A DNA stretch of 64,000 bases, taken from the NCBI GenBank assembly GCA_944472135.2, contig OX235265.1, positions 44,179,459 through 44,243,458 of the forward strand. Direction: 5' to 3'. Numbering within the stretch: position 1 is the first letter of the stretch; every line of letters begins with the position of its first letter. Both the position numbers and the translations under genes were made by a program. Source of the DNA: Trichobilharzia regenti (taxonomy: Eukaryota; Platyhelminthes; Trematoda; Strigeidida; Schistosomatidae). Below, piece by piece: positions 12,555 through 23,768 of this stretch. The notes under the pieces were generated by a model, which did no database searches, was not told the DNA's origin, and saw only the letters and a list, made by a program, of their open reading frames with translations.

Positions 12555-13200
12555 CTAGTGTAGCGGGAGAAGACAAGAGACTCAGTAACAAACCCTTTTG
12601 TTGAGAAAAACCACATTGTAACGACAGGAGACAAGGGCCACGCTACAGATCGTTTATTGAGAAAATCAAGAAACAATCATAGATTTTTATATACATTATT
12701 ATTAGCGTTATTGTTAGCAGAGAAGTCAAGTCTTCTGATTGGTTGTTTTCTTGCTCAAGGTTATTCTGTCATCTTTTTCTGACCGTTTCGTAGAAAGTAA
12801 GGCCATATATCTGCGAATCATATTTGCACACGTTTAGAACTCTGTGATTGGTTGGTGAGTTCCTCAATGTTAAGCCTTGTTATTGCTTTTTTTCATGACC
12901 CCGATTTGGGAAGTAAACACTGACGTAAATTGTTGTCTACAATTCTGGCTAGCAGATAGCTCTCAACACAACACAATATTTCCACATTTTTAGCTAAATT
13001 AATGGTCGGTTATGACAACGGATAATAGACTATCCTGATTGGTTGGCGATTTTCTGAAGTTAAATACAAATTTGAGAAATAAACAATTCTGCTCCTGTAG
13101 TCATTGTCTTAAAATGTTGTTTTCAATTTTGGCTACTTTTTATTACAACAACACAATAAGTAGACGTAGTTTATCTGAAACGTGTAATGTATTGGCGCAA
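12555..13200 (-). repeat. Diverged solo LTRs, one apparently inside another
   Basis: 12617-12970 (354 bp) reads as the 325-bp LTR family inverted (tgtaacgacaggagac ... tctcaacaca), quite diverged. 12555-12616 looks like the start of a second copy and 13030-13165 like its end ('cctgattggttggcgat', 'aattttggctactt'), suggesting an older LTR split by the inner one. Confidence 0.6.
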
Positions 13201-13379
13201 CACATTTCGGAAATTCTGATCACACACGTACATGTCATACACAGTTTTTATAGAGGGCAACAAGGCATGAATAATTACAATACAGGTTAGATTGTGTACG
13301 GGTCAAGGTCACAAATAATAAGTAGGGAGACGCAAAAGGTGTGGGTGAGGAAAATAAAAAGAGAGTAAACAAGGCAAAG

Positions 13380-14407
13380 AAGGGGTTGAAAATATGATGA
13401 AGTAAAATGATATCATTCTATTTCACAGGTCCTCATCAGCTGCAGACTAACTGAAATTACAACGGTTATATAGATGATAATGACATACTTTAATGTTCGA
13501 GTGGTGGTAGAAAAGAGATACCATAAAATTGACGCATCTAAATGAAAGCATTACAATGTTTTTAGCTTAAGTTTTCATCATCAATTTATACGCTTTTAAA
13601 GTTGAAAAGAGGGAGAGGGGTAAGACAGAAATCAGAAAAATTGATTAACAGAACAGTTTAAGCTTGTAGGTTCACATAGCAACTCAAGAAACAAAAGCGG
13701 TTACAGTTTGCGAGATTAAGATTTGTTCAGTGAGTTGAGATCACTGAATTAGATGACTAATCAAAATCAAAATTCTGTTACCAAGGGAGTGAGAGGTTAA
13801 TCACAGTCTCTTTCTGTATGCATAAGTCTGGTTTAAGCCGTTTGATTGCGATTGCTTCGGCAAATCGTAGTAAACTTGCTGTCCTTTGTCTATTTAATAT
13901 TTTGAAGGACTTAGAAATCTCTACGAGATGTCCGGTATCAATAATGTGTCTGGTAATTGCACTCTGGGAATATCTGCTTCCTTTCAGGCACAGGTTTTTG
14001 GGAATACGTTCAGAAAACCGGATAGAAGCCCTTCTTTCTGACCTTCCAATGTACTTGCTCCCGCAAGTGCACGTGAATTCATAAACGCAGTTGGAGGTGA
14101 CATCAGCAGGGTATTTATCCAGTTTTGAGTGGATTAAAGAAGGAGTGGTGCTGTATACTGTTATGAGTTTTGCTGCTGGGAAGCTTCTATTTATTGCACC
14201 TTTCAATCTTTTATCAATCTTTTGTGACACTGCATCTCCTTTGTATGGTAGACAAATAAACACTTTTTTCTTTTCTACAGTTGGATGCTTTTCTTTCTCA
14301 TCTTTTTCTCTGCTGTACTTCTGTATAAATCCCTTAGGGTATCCATTTTCCCTTAGGCATTTCTCGACGAAAACTAATTCTTCTTCGACCCTGTTTGGTG
14401 GGGTCAA
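13380..14407 (-). pseudogene. Penelope-like element, GIY-YIG endonuclease domain
   Basis: 13778-14407 is open for 209 codons on the minus strand and is the longest PLE reading frame here: [70 protein letters not shown] (GIY-YIG core, about residues 108-125), AITRHIIDTGH, LLRFAEAIAIKRLKPDLC, stop. The endonuclease would nick target DNA for target-primed reverse transcription; RT is missing. 13380-13777 is the noncoding 3' end, containing CTGATGAG on the minus strand at about 13433. A related element is at 50610-51370. Confidence 0.82.
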
Positions 14408-14640
14408 AACCTTGTTTTATATATCAGCTTAAAATCATTGTTGAAATCAACCTTATGACGCATCTCTATAATATGCTTCGCTATAGATGATGTTGGACAT
14501 CTATTTCCAGGGTCAGCTGTGTCTGGCGATTTCATTTGTTGTTGCAGCCACTTTGAAATGTGTTCTGTAGCCCTAACCTGCAGAGACCGATGGGTCCTTC
14601 CTATGTACGTGTACTTCCTATTAATCTGCGTCTACATACT
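14405..14640 (-). pseudogene. Second PLE GIY-YIG fragment joined in tandem
   Basis: Minus strand: RKYTYIGRTHRSLQVRATEH, KSPDTADPGNRCPTSSIAKH, and IIEMRHKVDFNNDFKLIYKT. This is a GIY-YIG domain from a different PLE family, directly upstream of, and colinear with, the element at 13380-14407. Confidence 0.75.
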
Positions 14641-14649
14641 GCTAATAAA

Positions 14650-15190
14650 TTTCGTCAGTAGTATACTACTGTTGTAAGCTTCTATCAAAACAATGAAATA
14701 TGTTTTTGATGTGGTTGTGTTCTCTCAGCTGGATAGTGATTTGTGAAGCTTTCATCGCCCTAATAGGCGACATCTTCAGCGCATACTTCAATTTGAAGTA
14801 AATTCTCTAGCATTCTTGGTGTTTCTAGAAGCCTGGTATTCCAGTAAATCGTCAATCAATAGACACAACGAGATAGACTAAATTTACCAATCGATAAGAA
14901 AGAAACCTCATACACAAAGGGTCAAAGTTCTAATCAAAGAAACAATCAGTTCCAATACAAGTAGCCTAGAGGGTGTGAAAACGCACAATAACAACCAATC
15001 ACATTCAAAGTCATCAGGAGTGATGGCTAGTAAACTCGTGAAGAAATCTAAAAGCTCAGTTCAAATTGAAGAATGCGCTGAAGATGTTGCCTAGTATGTG
15101 GGGCGATGAAAGCTTCGCAAATTAACTATCCAGCTCAGAGAACACAACCACATCGAAATCATCCACCTGAACTACACATATCTTCTCTAT
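14650..15190. mobile_element. Foldback PLE ends, about 115-bp arms
   Basis: 14690-14805 and 15060-15175 are inverted copies. On the strand reading outward each arm has CTGAAGA, a hairpin (GTCGCC/GGCGAT in the left arm) and GAAA, a hammerhead-like layout. The 255-bp spacer has no recognisable domain. Confidence 0.65.
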
Positions 15191-16013
15191 CATATCATAT
15201 GTGAAATCCTATTTTTACATTTTCATCAACTGATAAAATACCTTCATGTTTTTCTTCTTACTCCTGTTTATCCTAAAAATAGTAGCAGCATTTCCAACTT
15301 TTTCCTTAAATACATATAAAATAATAACCTACCATAGGTGGGTTGCTTATGATGTACTGCTATTAAAATATCCAGACGACAAAATGTGTTAAGAAATTCT
15401 TAACCTTCTTATCGTGAAAATGTAACACCATCTGACACATATTTTAGCACAAACAGAAAAAAGAGGCAACTGGAGATTACAAAAATAGCTTATCTAAATA
15501 TGTCGCATACTTAGTTAGCTACCTACCTACAGTATTTATGTTGAATACAATACAGCTGCTACCTGTACACTTGTACATTCATTAAATTAATTAATTTACA
15601 CTCACCATTTAATTCATTATTATTAACTACTTACTACTCTATTGTCATTAGCATTCTATTCAAGTACTTTATGATTCCATATTTAATTTACCATGGTAAC
15701 GAACATCTAATTATGTCGAACAGTCAGTCTATCACCTTCAGAAAATATTTATAGTTCAAATGACACCTACAAGTATAGTTGAGATTATTTTTAGATAGCT
15801 ACTAAATTCTAAAAATGGCGTTGAATGTAGTTTTTGTTTGCTTTATTACCTTAAGATTTCCGTTTACTAAGTTAGTTAGATGGCCATATCATCACTTCTT
15901 TCAGGGATCATGGTGTGGCTTTTAAGCAGTCAACATTTAGTCAGGGGAATATCTCAAAAGTTGTATGGCCCACCAGTTACTTCAGTCTAGGTGACCAGAT
16001 AGTATTATCAGCC
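15191..16013. other. Unassigned
   Basis: AT-rich, nothing recognised. Confidence 0.4.
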
Positions 16014-16025
16014 TTTGTACATTAA

Positions 16026-16862
16026 TATTTAAGTGTTGGTTTGTAGGGATTTGGCTGGACACAGGATTTCATCATGAGTTGATATTGGTTAGGGAACCAT
16101 TGTAAAACCTGCCAGCAAGTACTGGACAGCTATTTCCCTGTCCCAGTTTGGGACTTTTCAGAAGTACACACCCACCAAGGGGTTTCGAACCCAGGACCTT
16201 CTGGTTACACGACCAGCGAGCTCGTAGACTATTGAGCCACTGGGACCCGATCCAATGGCCAGTGCACGAATTCTGACTTCTGCCAATTCATGACATAGCG
16301 CGAACCCTAGCCAGTGTCTTCGGCAAGTATCTGTCCTCATACCCGACCTGCTGCACCCTACTGGTCAAGACTTTTCACTAGAACCCAAGGTCAACACCTA
16401 CCTGATGAGGGCAACCAATGTCAGATCATGATGAAATCCTGTTACCAATCAACCAAATCCCTGCAAACCAAAACTTGAATAACAATGAGATGCTCACTGG
16501 CGACTGGCCCTATTCAGGTAGGTAATTACCTGGGTTCCAGTGGGAAGTCGTGACCAGTAGGATGCAGCAGGTCGGGTGTGAGGACAAATACTCGCCAGCG
16601 ATGACATTGGCTAGGGGTCGCACTGTGTCATGAATTGGCAGAAGTTAGAATTTACGCACTGGCCATTGTATCGGGTCCCAGGGGTTCAATGGTCTACGAG
16701 TACGCTGGCCATGTAACCAGAAGGTCCTGGGTTCGAACCCCCCTCGTGGGTACGTACTTCTGGAGTCCCAAACTAAAGCGGAGGAAACAGCTGTCCAGTA
16801 CTCCCTGGCAGGTTTTCCAATGGTTCTCTAACCAATATCAACTCATGATGAAATCCTGTAAC
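16026..16862. mobile_element. Foldback hammerhead-SINE composite 1
   Basis: Minus copy (about 16026-16408), plus-strand tail fragment (about 16409-16480), then a full plus copy (about 16481-16862). Flanked by TTTGTACATTAA (16014-16025) and TTTGTATATTAA (16863-16874), 11 of 12 identical. Both hammerheads are damaged: left core CTGAAAA, right core with a deletion (CTGGA). Confidence 0.8.
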
Positions 16863-16874
16863 TTTGTATATTAA

Positions 16875-17399
16875 GTTTGACTCTCAGAGGAAGAATTTGT
16901 GATGCTTGGCAGAGATTTTATCAAACTCTGTAAACCTTTGCAAATGTTTCATTTGTATAGATAGACATGTTTTATCTTCACTAGTGCATAACATATAAGC
17001 TAGTATGATGAAGCTTGATTTGTATGATAATGAGATCAGATTTCAAAATAATTCAACTCAATACACTACATAAAGCCTCATCAATGAAAATCGGCTATTT
17101 TGAAGCTAGACGTCCCTATTGGAAGTCCTGCATCCAATCTGTTGGTAAACTTTGATAAATATAGGGTGTAGTTAATTGTAAACCGGTTTTAAAAAATATG
17201 CCAATACTACTAGTACTGTCCGACTGCGCAGAAAAACATTAGTCCAAACTAGCATACTTCGTGTAAAATACAAAGTAAGAAAAATGCTAGAAAAAGGTTA
17301 CTCAAAAGAAGCATAATCAGCAGAAATGTGCGACTTAAAGAATAGGTACATAAAAAAAGCATGAGGGCTTAATAGATATTGGAGATCACGAGAAGTGAA
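16875..17399. other. Unassigned
   Basis: Nothing recognised. Confidence 0.4.
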
Positions 17400-17660
17400 T
17401 GTATCCGCGCCACTGACAACGAGTTTGAGGCGTATCACCAATAAGTCTCCAACTATTAGTTCTTAACGTCTCGCAGACCCTAACGAGGCGTGTCTCAAAC
17501 CAACTGCTCTGACCACCCTAAACCCTTTTCCAACTAGACACTATGTCAGTTAGCAATACTGGTCGAGGAAGGAGATAGCTCAGAATGCGCAACATGTGTC
17601 CTAGCTATCTCAATCGATATAGCTTCACAACCTCATAGATCAGTATGCAGCAAATCTCCT
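17400..17660 (-). pseudogene. RTE-type LINE C-terminal remnant (second family)
   Basis: Decayed copy of the segment better preserved at 43310-43905, 50060-50490 and 56375-56900 ([13 protein letters not shown] ... GGQTKTW ... GWGPRD). Confidence 0.5.
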
Positions 17661-18334
17661 CAAATTATCCACTATAAAATCCCAAATATGCCTAATAAAC
17701 CAGACTTCAAGATAACTTGAAAAGAAAATAACTAAGCTGGTTAAGCTCGTTTAGAAACTTAGGGTTGTTATTAAACTTTATTAGCATTTACACATAAACT
17801 ATTAAAAAGCCGGTGATTTTTCTCTTTCCGAATGGAATATAAGTCTTCAAGCCTTAGACTCTTCGTAGCGCTTGTATTATGTGTACGGGGCGAGATTTCC
17901 CAACAAACGTTCCCTCTTTTCCTGGGTTACCAACGACTAGGCGATGTTTAAGAGTGCGACGGCTGGAAAATAAACTCTGGACCAAGTGTATGTGGCTGGT
18001 GAAAATTCCACCTCTGAATCGCAGGATTTCATGATGAAATCCTGAAACCAATCAAATCCCTATAAACCAACACTTTGATATGGGATTTGCTTATGTTCAC
18101 ATGGATTCTAGATTGACTAACAAACCACTCCTTGGAAGTGATTCCCTTTAGTTTAACAAACTATGCCTCAACAGTGCATATTGCTGTTGTACAAATATTT
18201 GTTCACTGTGACTGACTTCAAGAAACAGAAATTCGAAATGACAAAATATTTATAAATAAGTAGATAGAAATAATCAGTACAAAGAATCAAAAGAAACGGA
18301 ATATAAGTTGTCTAGTCGTAATGGAATTGTTATC
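17661..18334. other. Mostly unassigned; SINE tail scrap at 18015-18080
   Basis: 18015-18080 is the 3' tail of the hammerhead SINE (plus). 17750-18014 looks like a unique or unknown repeat with a 65-codon minus ORF lacking family motifs. Confidence 0.4.
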
Positions 18335-19480
18335 ATTCCCTTGGGTTCCTAGTGGAACATATCGGGCCTCAACTTCACGTCTCCGCTAGATTCTGTCTTC
18401 TGCTGTGCTTTTCACCTGCATCCATGTTAGCCCATACTGTTTCAACTCCTCTTCACACGATCTCCTCCATGTCACCCTTGCACCGACATCACACTCGCCA
18501 CTTCCCTTTCAAGTTCCACTCGAGACATGGCCTGACGCGCGATGTCACCCAGCCGCCTCCTTAGTGAGTGTCCAATCCATCTCCACTTTCTCCTACTTAT
18601 TTGCTGGTAGGCGATTGGTTCTTGTTTTGTTTCTTCCCAGCCATAGTTTCTTGTTGGTGATTCTTTCCGGCCCGACCATCTGATCTTCAGTATAGAGCCA
18701 GCGAAGACAGTTGTTGGTTGACAAAGGTCTGCAACAGGCTGGTTGAAATATTCTCCGTGACTAGCCCGTCAAGTTTCTGATCGGTATAGAAGAACTGACT
18801 GACTTGACGTTTGTATTGAAAATCCGACTGAATTTTGTTGTTGATGCTGAGTGACGAAGATTTCCAAGTTAGTTGTTTCAGGTTGATGAATGTGTTTCTC
18901 GCCTTCCCGATTCTCGCTCGATTTGACATTCTCGTCCGTTCTACCTCCTGTAGTTGAGACAATGCTCTCTAGTTAAGTGAGTGAATGAAGTAACCTCTTT
19001 CAAATCCCCCCGTTGATGGTGATTGATGCTGGATGTTGCTGTTGTTGTTTTTGTTGGTTGGTTATTTTCATAACGTCCCTCTTGTCTTTGTTCACCTGGA
19101 GTCCTGTCTTTGTTGCTTCTTCGACCAGTTTTCACTTGTAAGTTTTCGATTTTGTGTGACATCAAACATAAATCATCCACGCGCGAAATCCAGGTCTTCT
19201 AAGTTCTTCCCGTCGGTCCAGGATATCCCTGTCTGCTCGTTTTCCCATTGTCTGACTCATAATCCAGTTCACCACAATTAGGAATATAATTCATTGGTGA
19301 TAATAAGCACCCTTGTCTAACTCCTGTGTTTACTCCAAACGCCTCGCTGAGTTTTCCGTTGTGGATCACTTGACATGTGGCGTCGTCGTACAGCTGTTGA
19401 ATAAGGCTGATGAATATTTGGGGTACGCCGTAGTACTCGAGTCGTAATGGGATGAAAACACTCAAATAATATTCCCCTTT
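18335..19480 (-). pseudogene. RTE/SR2-like LINE fragment
   Basis: Minus strand, right to left: RT block with YGVPQIFISLIQQLYDDATC and GVNTGVRQGCLLSP (motif B, 19310-19440), then DLCLMSHKIENLQVKT (19125-19175), RIGKARNTFINLKQLTW (18850-18920), and the C-terminal zone. Several frameshifts. It ends with the RTE tail at 18340-18375. Confidence 0.78.
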
Positions 19481-19489
19481 ATAAAAAAA

Positions 19490-20056
19490 TTATTTTTATT
19501 ATTATTATTAGAAGACAAACTTGATGCATTATGGGTAACAAGAGATCAGACACATAAAATCTCACAGTTTGTGCGATGGCTGAAATCCTGCCCAAATCGA
19601 GGTATGTGGTTGTCTTATATGGAACCCCATCGAAGCTTTAACTTGAAGTCTAATACGCAAGCCAGTGGAGCAGCGTTTTCATGGTATTCATTGACCATAA
19701 CAGGTTCATGCGCCATTCGATCGGTTTGGCTTTTGGAGCCCAGGTACCATAGGTTCGGAATCAGGATTTTCTCGCTCCCCTAAGTTGACTAGAATGTCCA
19801 CCAGTCGGGTTGTAAGTGCAAGATGTTCAGGTTCGCGTTTACACTTTTGTGAGAAACACAACCACAGCATGAAGGTAGTGAATAGGATTTACCTGGCAAA
19901 GACTATGAATGTGTGCTCACACGAAAGCTTTTCGAGGGAAGACCAATGTCTACTCCCCTTCTCCCACTAGGCTGTAATAGGGTGTTTATGTGGGCCAACC
20001 TTATCATTCAGGCTTTAAAAATACAACAGAAGGTTGTACATGGAAATTCACGTTAG
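19490..20056. other. Unassigned sequence left of Merlin
   Basis: No family motif. 19905-19995 resembles 21483-21570 on the other side of Merlin (shared 'gaatgtgtg.tcacac', 'tctactcccc'). Confidence 0.4.
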
Positions 20057-21171
20057 CTGTTTCGGGCAACAGTAGAGAATAGAAACCAAAGTCGAATGAC
20101 CTTGAAACAGCCAATCAGATCCTTACAGTTAAAAAGTGGCATAAAATTAATTCTAAAAAAGTATATTTACAACGTATGTGTGCAATAAAAATGAACTATA
20201 CAGGATAAATGTCTCTAATGTGCTGCAAAAACTGTTCCCAGTTTCTCATAGGAGTGGTTATAGACATATTAAATCAATGCCGATACAAAAACTCATCTAA
20301 ATGGCTATATGCCATATCACTTCGGGAATCATTTATCATTGTGATACTTTTTTGAGGTGAGCCCAAAATCCTGCACTGGAATTTGTATGTGTTACTGTTA
20401 TAGGATCCACCAGTTCAGAAGAATGGTTGACTTTGTGGTGAATATAGCCTAGTGATGACAATTGAGAATAACCTCCCCATTCGTCTGTGTGAATAGTAGT
20501 TCCTGGGAGGACTAGTCGTTGTATAATTGATATTAACACATCAGCATTTCTGTTCGGGATGCGTTCCACAAACCCTTTACGAAGATTTGTGTCGTAAAGT
20601 CCCACCACCGAAATATGATTTGCTCTACTCCTCCCTCGATTCATTTTTCGCTTAATAAGTACAGTTTCGTCAATATGCACGAAAGAGGTGATCCCATTCA
20701 GTTTTTGTGAGGCAACATCACGGCAGTACTGATACCACTGCACTATTGAAATCTTTGTATTCTCCGTTTCTGCAGCTGTAGCAGATACTGATCGCTTTAG
20801 TAGCCAGTTGTGGCATATACACAGTATTTTACTAAGCGACACTTTCGAACTGGAGAAGAAAGTATCTAAAAAATTACCATAATGTACGACTTACCAACTT
20901 GCACATATTTCCTCATGTAACAGTGGTTGGATCTAAATGCGTATCGCTCAATAGCCCGGCAATACTTTTGTAGAGTCATTATCCCCCCCCACATATGCAG
21001 GTTTTAGACCTCCCTGTCAACCCATTTTCCACAGAGAAGTCAAAAACTAAATCTGGATGAAACTTGCAACGAAGTTCATGAACCGCATCCATTTTGAATG
21101 ATGAACGATATGACTGGTTGTTTCAGGATCATTTGACTTTGGTATCCATTCTTTACTCTTGCCCTGTTTCG
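20057..21171 (-). mobile_element. Merlin DNA transposon with 8-bp target duplication
   Basis: Element 20065-21163 (1,099 bp) between CTGTTTCG at 20057-20064 and 21164-21171. Terminal inverted repeats of about 55-60 bp, imperfect, begin GGCAA and share ACCAAAGTC and TGAAACA blocks. Eight- to nine-bp duplications are the rule for Merlin. Inside is a broken transposase gene on the minus strand. Confidence 0.85.
20336..21140 (-). pseudogene. Merlin (IS1595/ISXO2-type) transposase, degraded
   Basis: 20336-20842 is open (168 codons): VHIDETVLIKRKMNRGR (first Asp), HISVVGLYD, IHTDEWGGYSQLSSLGY (second Asp), HTNSSAGFWAHLKK, where the family has a catalytic Glu before the FW; here it is Ala. Upstream, 20880-21140, minus strand, shifted frames encode the N-terminal zinc-ribbon-like part (KWVDREV-like, MTLQKYCRAIERYAF). 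Frameshifts plus loss of the Glu make it inactive. Confidence 0.83.
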
Positions 21172-22020
21172 TATTAACCTCTCAAATCACTATTCATAGA
21201 TTGTGAGACTTACTGGCATGTAATTTTTCACTGAATTATTTCTAATCAATAATTGTTCTGTCATTGCTTATTTCTATTTCGAATGACACTAGAATTATGT
21301 TTATTGCATAAAAGATCTTTCCTGTGCTTGATTTGATCATTTTCTGTCTATTTTAAGGCTACGGTGTTGGCAGCAGTGAATCTTGCTGCTAGTGCTACTT
21401 CCAATGCTCGATCTCGCATGGCGATTCCTGAAGTAGCCCTTCCACTTTTACGAGAAATAACCCTACCACGTGTAGGGTTATGAATGTGTGTTCACATAAT
21501 AGCATGTTAAGCGGAAGACGGAAGTCTACTCCCTGTCGCCCACACTAAATCGTCTGTGTGAGCGTATCGAGGAAACAATAGTAAAGTACAGGTATTTCTT
21601 CGTTGTGAAGTGAACCGCTTAACACTATTATTCTTTTAACTCCAATTCACACAAAAAGGGTACATTGCTATTTGTACAAAACGGATGTAACAGTCTAGTG
21701 AAGGCACGATTTCCTCGTCAAATTTAGATGGTGAATTTCTCTGAACACAATACAATTATATGAATAACTGTCTAAATATTAATATTCAAAATGAGACTTA
21801 GATTCGGTTTCCTTCCGGGTTTGTTTCTGCAAATAGGGATTCATAGAGAAGAATGTCAAATGAAATTAACACGAAATGATTAAAAATAATGGTGTGTCTC
21901 CCCATCAGAAAAAAGCAAAGAAAGTTAGAAGAGTCTATGGAAGGTAAAAAAGGGATACACTGGAAAGTACGCTACATAAGATAAGATAAACTTTCGTTGC
22001 TGAATCACACAGAATTAGAG
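21172..22020. other. Unassigned
   Basis: Nothing recognised apart from the 21483-21570 repeat that mirrors 19905-19995. Confidence 0.4.
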
Positions 22021-22025
22021 TGAAG

Positions 22026-22240
22026 TGTATCGATGGCTTAGCGGTAGAATGCCCGCCAACTAGGCATACGGTCCGGGGTTCAAACCTCGGCCGACGCACT
22101 CTTCTACCTCGCTAAGCCAATAATAAAACTAGTTAAGAAAGAAGGTTGGGCATGAGGCTAGCAACCCCATCCTGTGAGAATAAACACCACTGCTACTGAA
22201 AATTTAGGCCTCTAGCCTGAAGCACTATATTCCATTGGTA
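22026..22240 (+). mobile_element. tRNA-derived SINE with RTE-like tail
   Basis: Begins GATGGCTTAGCGGTAGAATG and GGGGTTCAAACCTC (A and B boxes of a pol III promoter), then the SINE body and 'gcactatattccattggtaacg' tail. It resembles a tRNA gene but lacks a plausible acceptor stem and has the SINE body attached. Confidence 0.7.
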
Positions 22241-22289
22241 ACGTAAACGAATAGAAAAAACGTTTACAGTAACCTCCAACAGACGCCTA

Positions 22290-23560
22290 TACCGAATCGC
22301 GAAGAATAATTAACGCGAAAGACTTGAATTTTGTAAACTATGCATTCCTTGTCATACACACCCTTCAGAGACATATTTACAAAATCCTGATATCAAGTAA
22401 AGTACACCAATTATTCCCTAACCGCTTCTGTCTTGTGAACCACACGAACGTTTTAAATACGTTCATGGTGTCACTTGATGTAGACTTCTTGTGCACAATG
22501 ATTCCAATCAACGAAACTATTGAGATCATCTGTTAGCAGTCTGATCTTTTTCCACTGCCAGAGTCGGAATTCAAACGCCTACTTCAAAAGATATTGAAGA
22601 TTGATGGTTACCCTCAAAGGTTCACTAACAAGTACGGAAGATCTGAAGTCACAAATGTAAAACATATCACAGTTTGTAAAAAGCCAATCTACATTCAACT
22701 TGATTATAAAGGTGAAAACATTGCAGCGATGATCAACAGAAGACTGAGTACGTCACTAGCCATAGCCTATTCTGCAGCTAAGTTCGTCCCCATCTATCGA
22801 ACAACTTGCTCTTTGGTGCAATCGAAATTCAATAGATATCCTTCTCATGTTAACTCCAACTGTATTTACATGTATCTGCGGGAGCAGTTAAATTGGAAGG
22901 ACAGAAAGAAGGGCATATCTATGATTTTCTGAACATGTACCAAAAAGCTTATGTCTAAAGGGAACAAATGCTTTAAACAGTGCCATCCATCGCCAGGCAT
23001 CTCCTCGACGCTGGTTATGAGGTGGAAGTCGAAAAGTCGTTCAAAATTACCAATAGGCAAAAGAGCTCAATTCTCCTTAAGTTTGGTGAAGCCGTTTCCA
23101 TCAAGCGCCTGAAACCTGATTTATGCGTCCAGAAAGAAGCGGTTATCAGCCTTTCTTCGCCCTGGTAACTGGATAATTTCACCCCTCTTTCTTCCGAATG
23201 CGAAATGCTAAAAGTTTCCATTTTGTATGGTTATTATTGTTCGGAATAATGTTTAATATTGCATATTTATATATGTATATACTTTTAGTGTATGTGTATA
23301 CTGATCGATTGATTTTTGTTTAAAATGAACACTATGCAAGTATGTTAAAGTTGTTTTGTAGATATATTTAATAATGTCTTTGGCCTGTAAGCAGCGGACG
23401 AGAAGACAACGAAATAAAAGATGGTACCACTTTATTGTTCTAAAACTGTAGTTCTTGCTTTGTTCAAATTCATTAAGGGGAATAAATGTATGAAACGCTT
23501 TTTCTTTATCGATTTGTTTCATAGGAATTATTTTATTTTGTCAAGTGAAATTCATCGCTT
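22290..23560 (+). pseudogene. Penelope-like element C
   Basis: Plus strand. RT block A: VSLDVDFLCTMIPINETIEI (22468-22527). Then, after a gap, LKIDGYPQRFTNKYGRSEV, KKPIYIQLDYKGENIAAMIN, RRLSTSLAIAYSAAKFVP, a GIY-YIG core broken by a frameshift at about 22875, ARHLLDAGYEVEVEKSFK, AVSIKRLKPDLC, stop near 23168. 23170-23560 is the noncoding end. 22590-23005 is almost identical to 23770-24190 inverted. Confidence 0.8.
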
Positions 23561-23768
23561 GCTGTACATCCACTACAGCTGAAACAAGAGATGAGTAATA
23601 AGTTGAACAGATTAGCCCGGGATGAGTAAAACTCGTGACACCTTCCCATGTTGATTCTCAATTATATGTTGTCAATCCACTTTCCATAACATTGTGCATA
23701 TTATTTGAAACAAGCCTTATCATTGCAACCTGCTGTTTGTGTTCTTTAAAAGTTAATTTCATGACCCG

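Noticed and set aside
18352..18683. Two overlapping plus-strand frames of 70-92 codons
   Set aside because: Antisense shadows of the RTE fragment on the minus strand.
22026..22100. Possible tRNA gene (A box, B box)
   Set aside because: No acceptor stem pairing and the usual SINE body follows; same for the B-box-like spots at 4.5, 9.1, 25.4, 28.1, 43.9, 46.3 and 52.0 kb.
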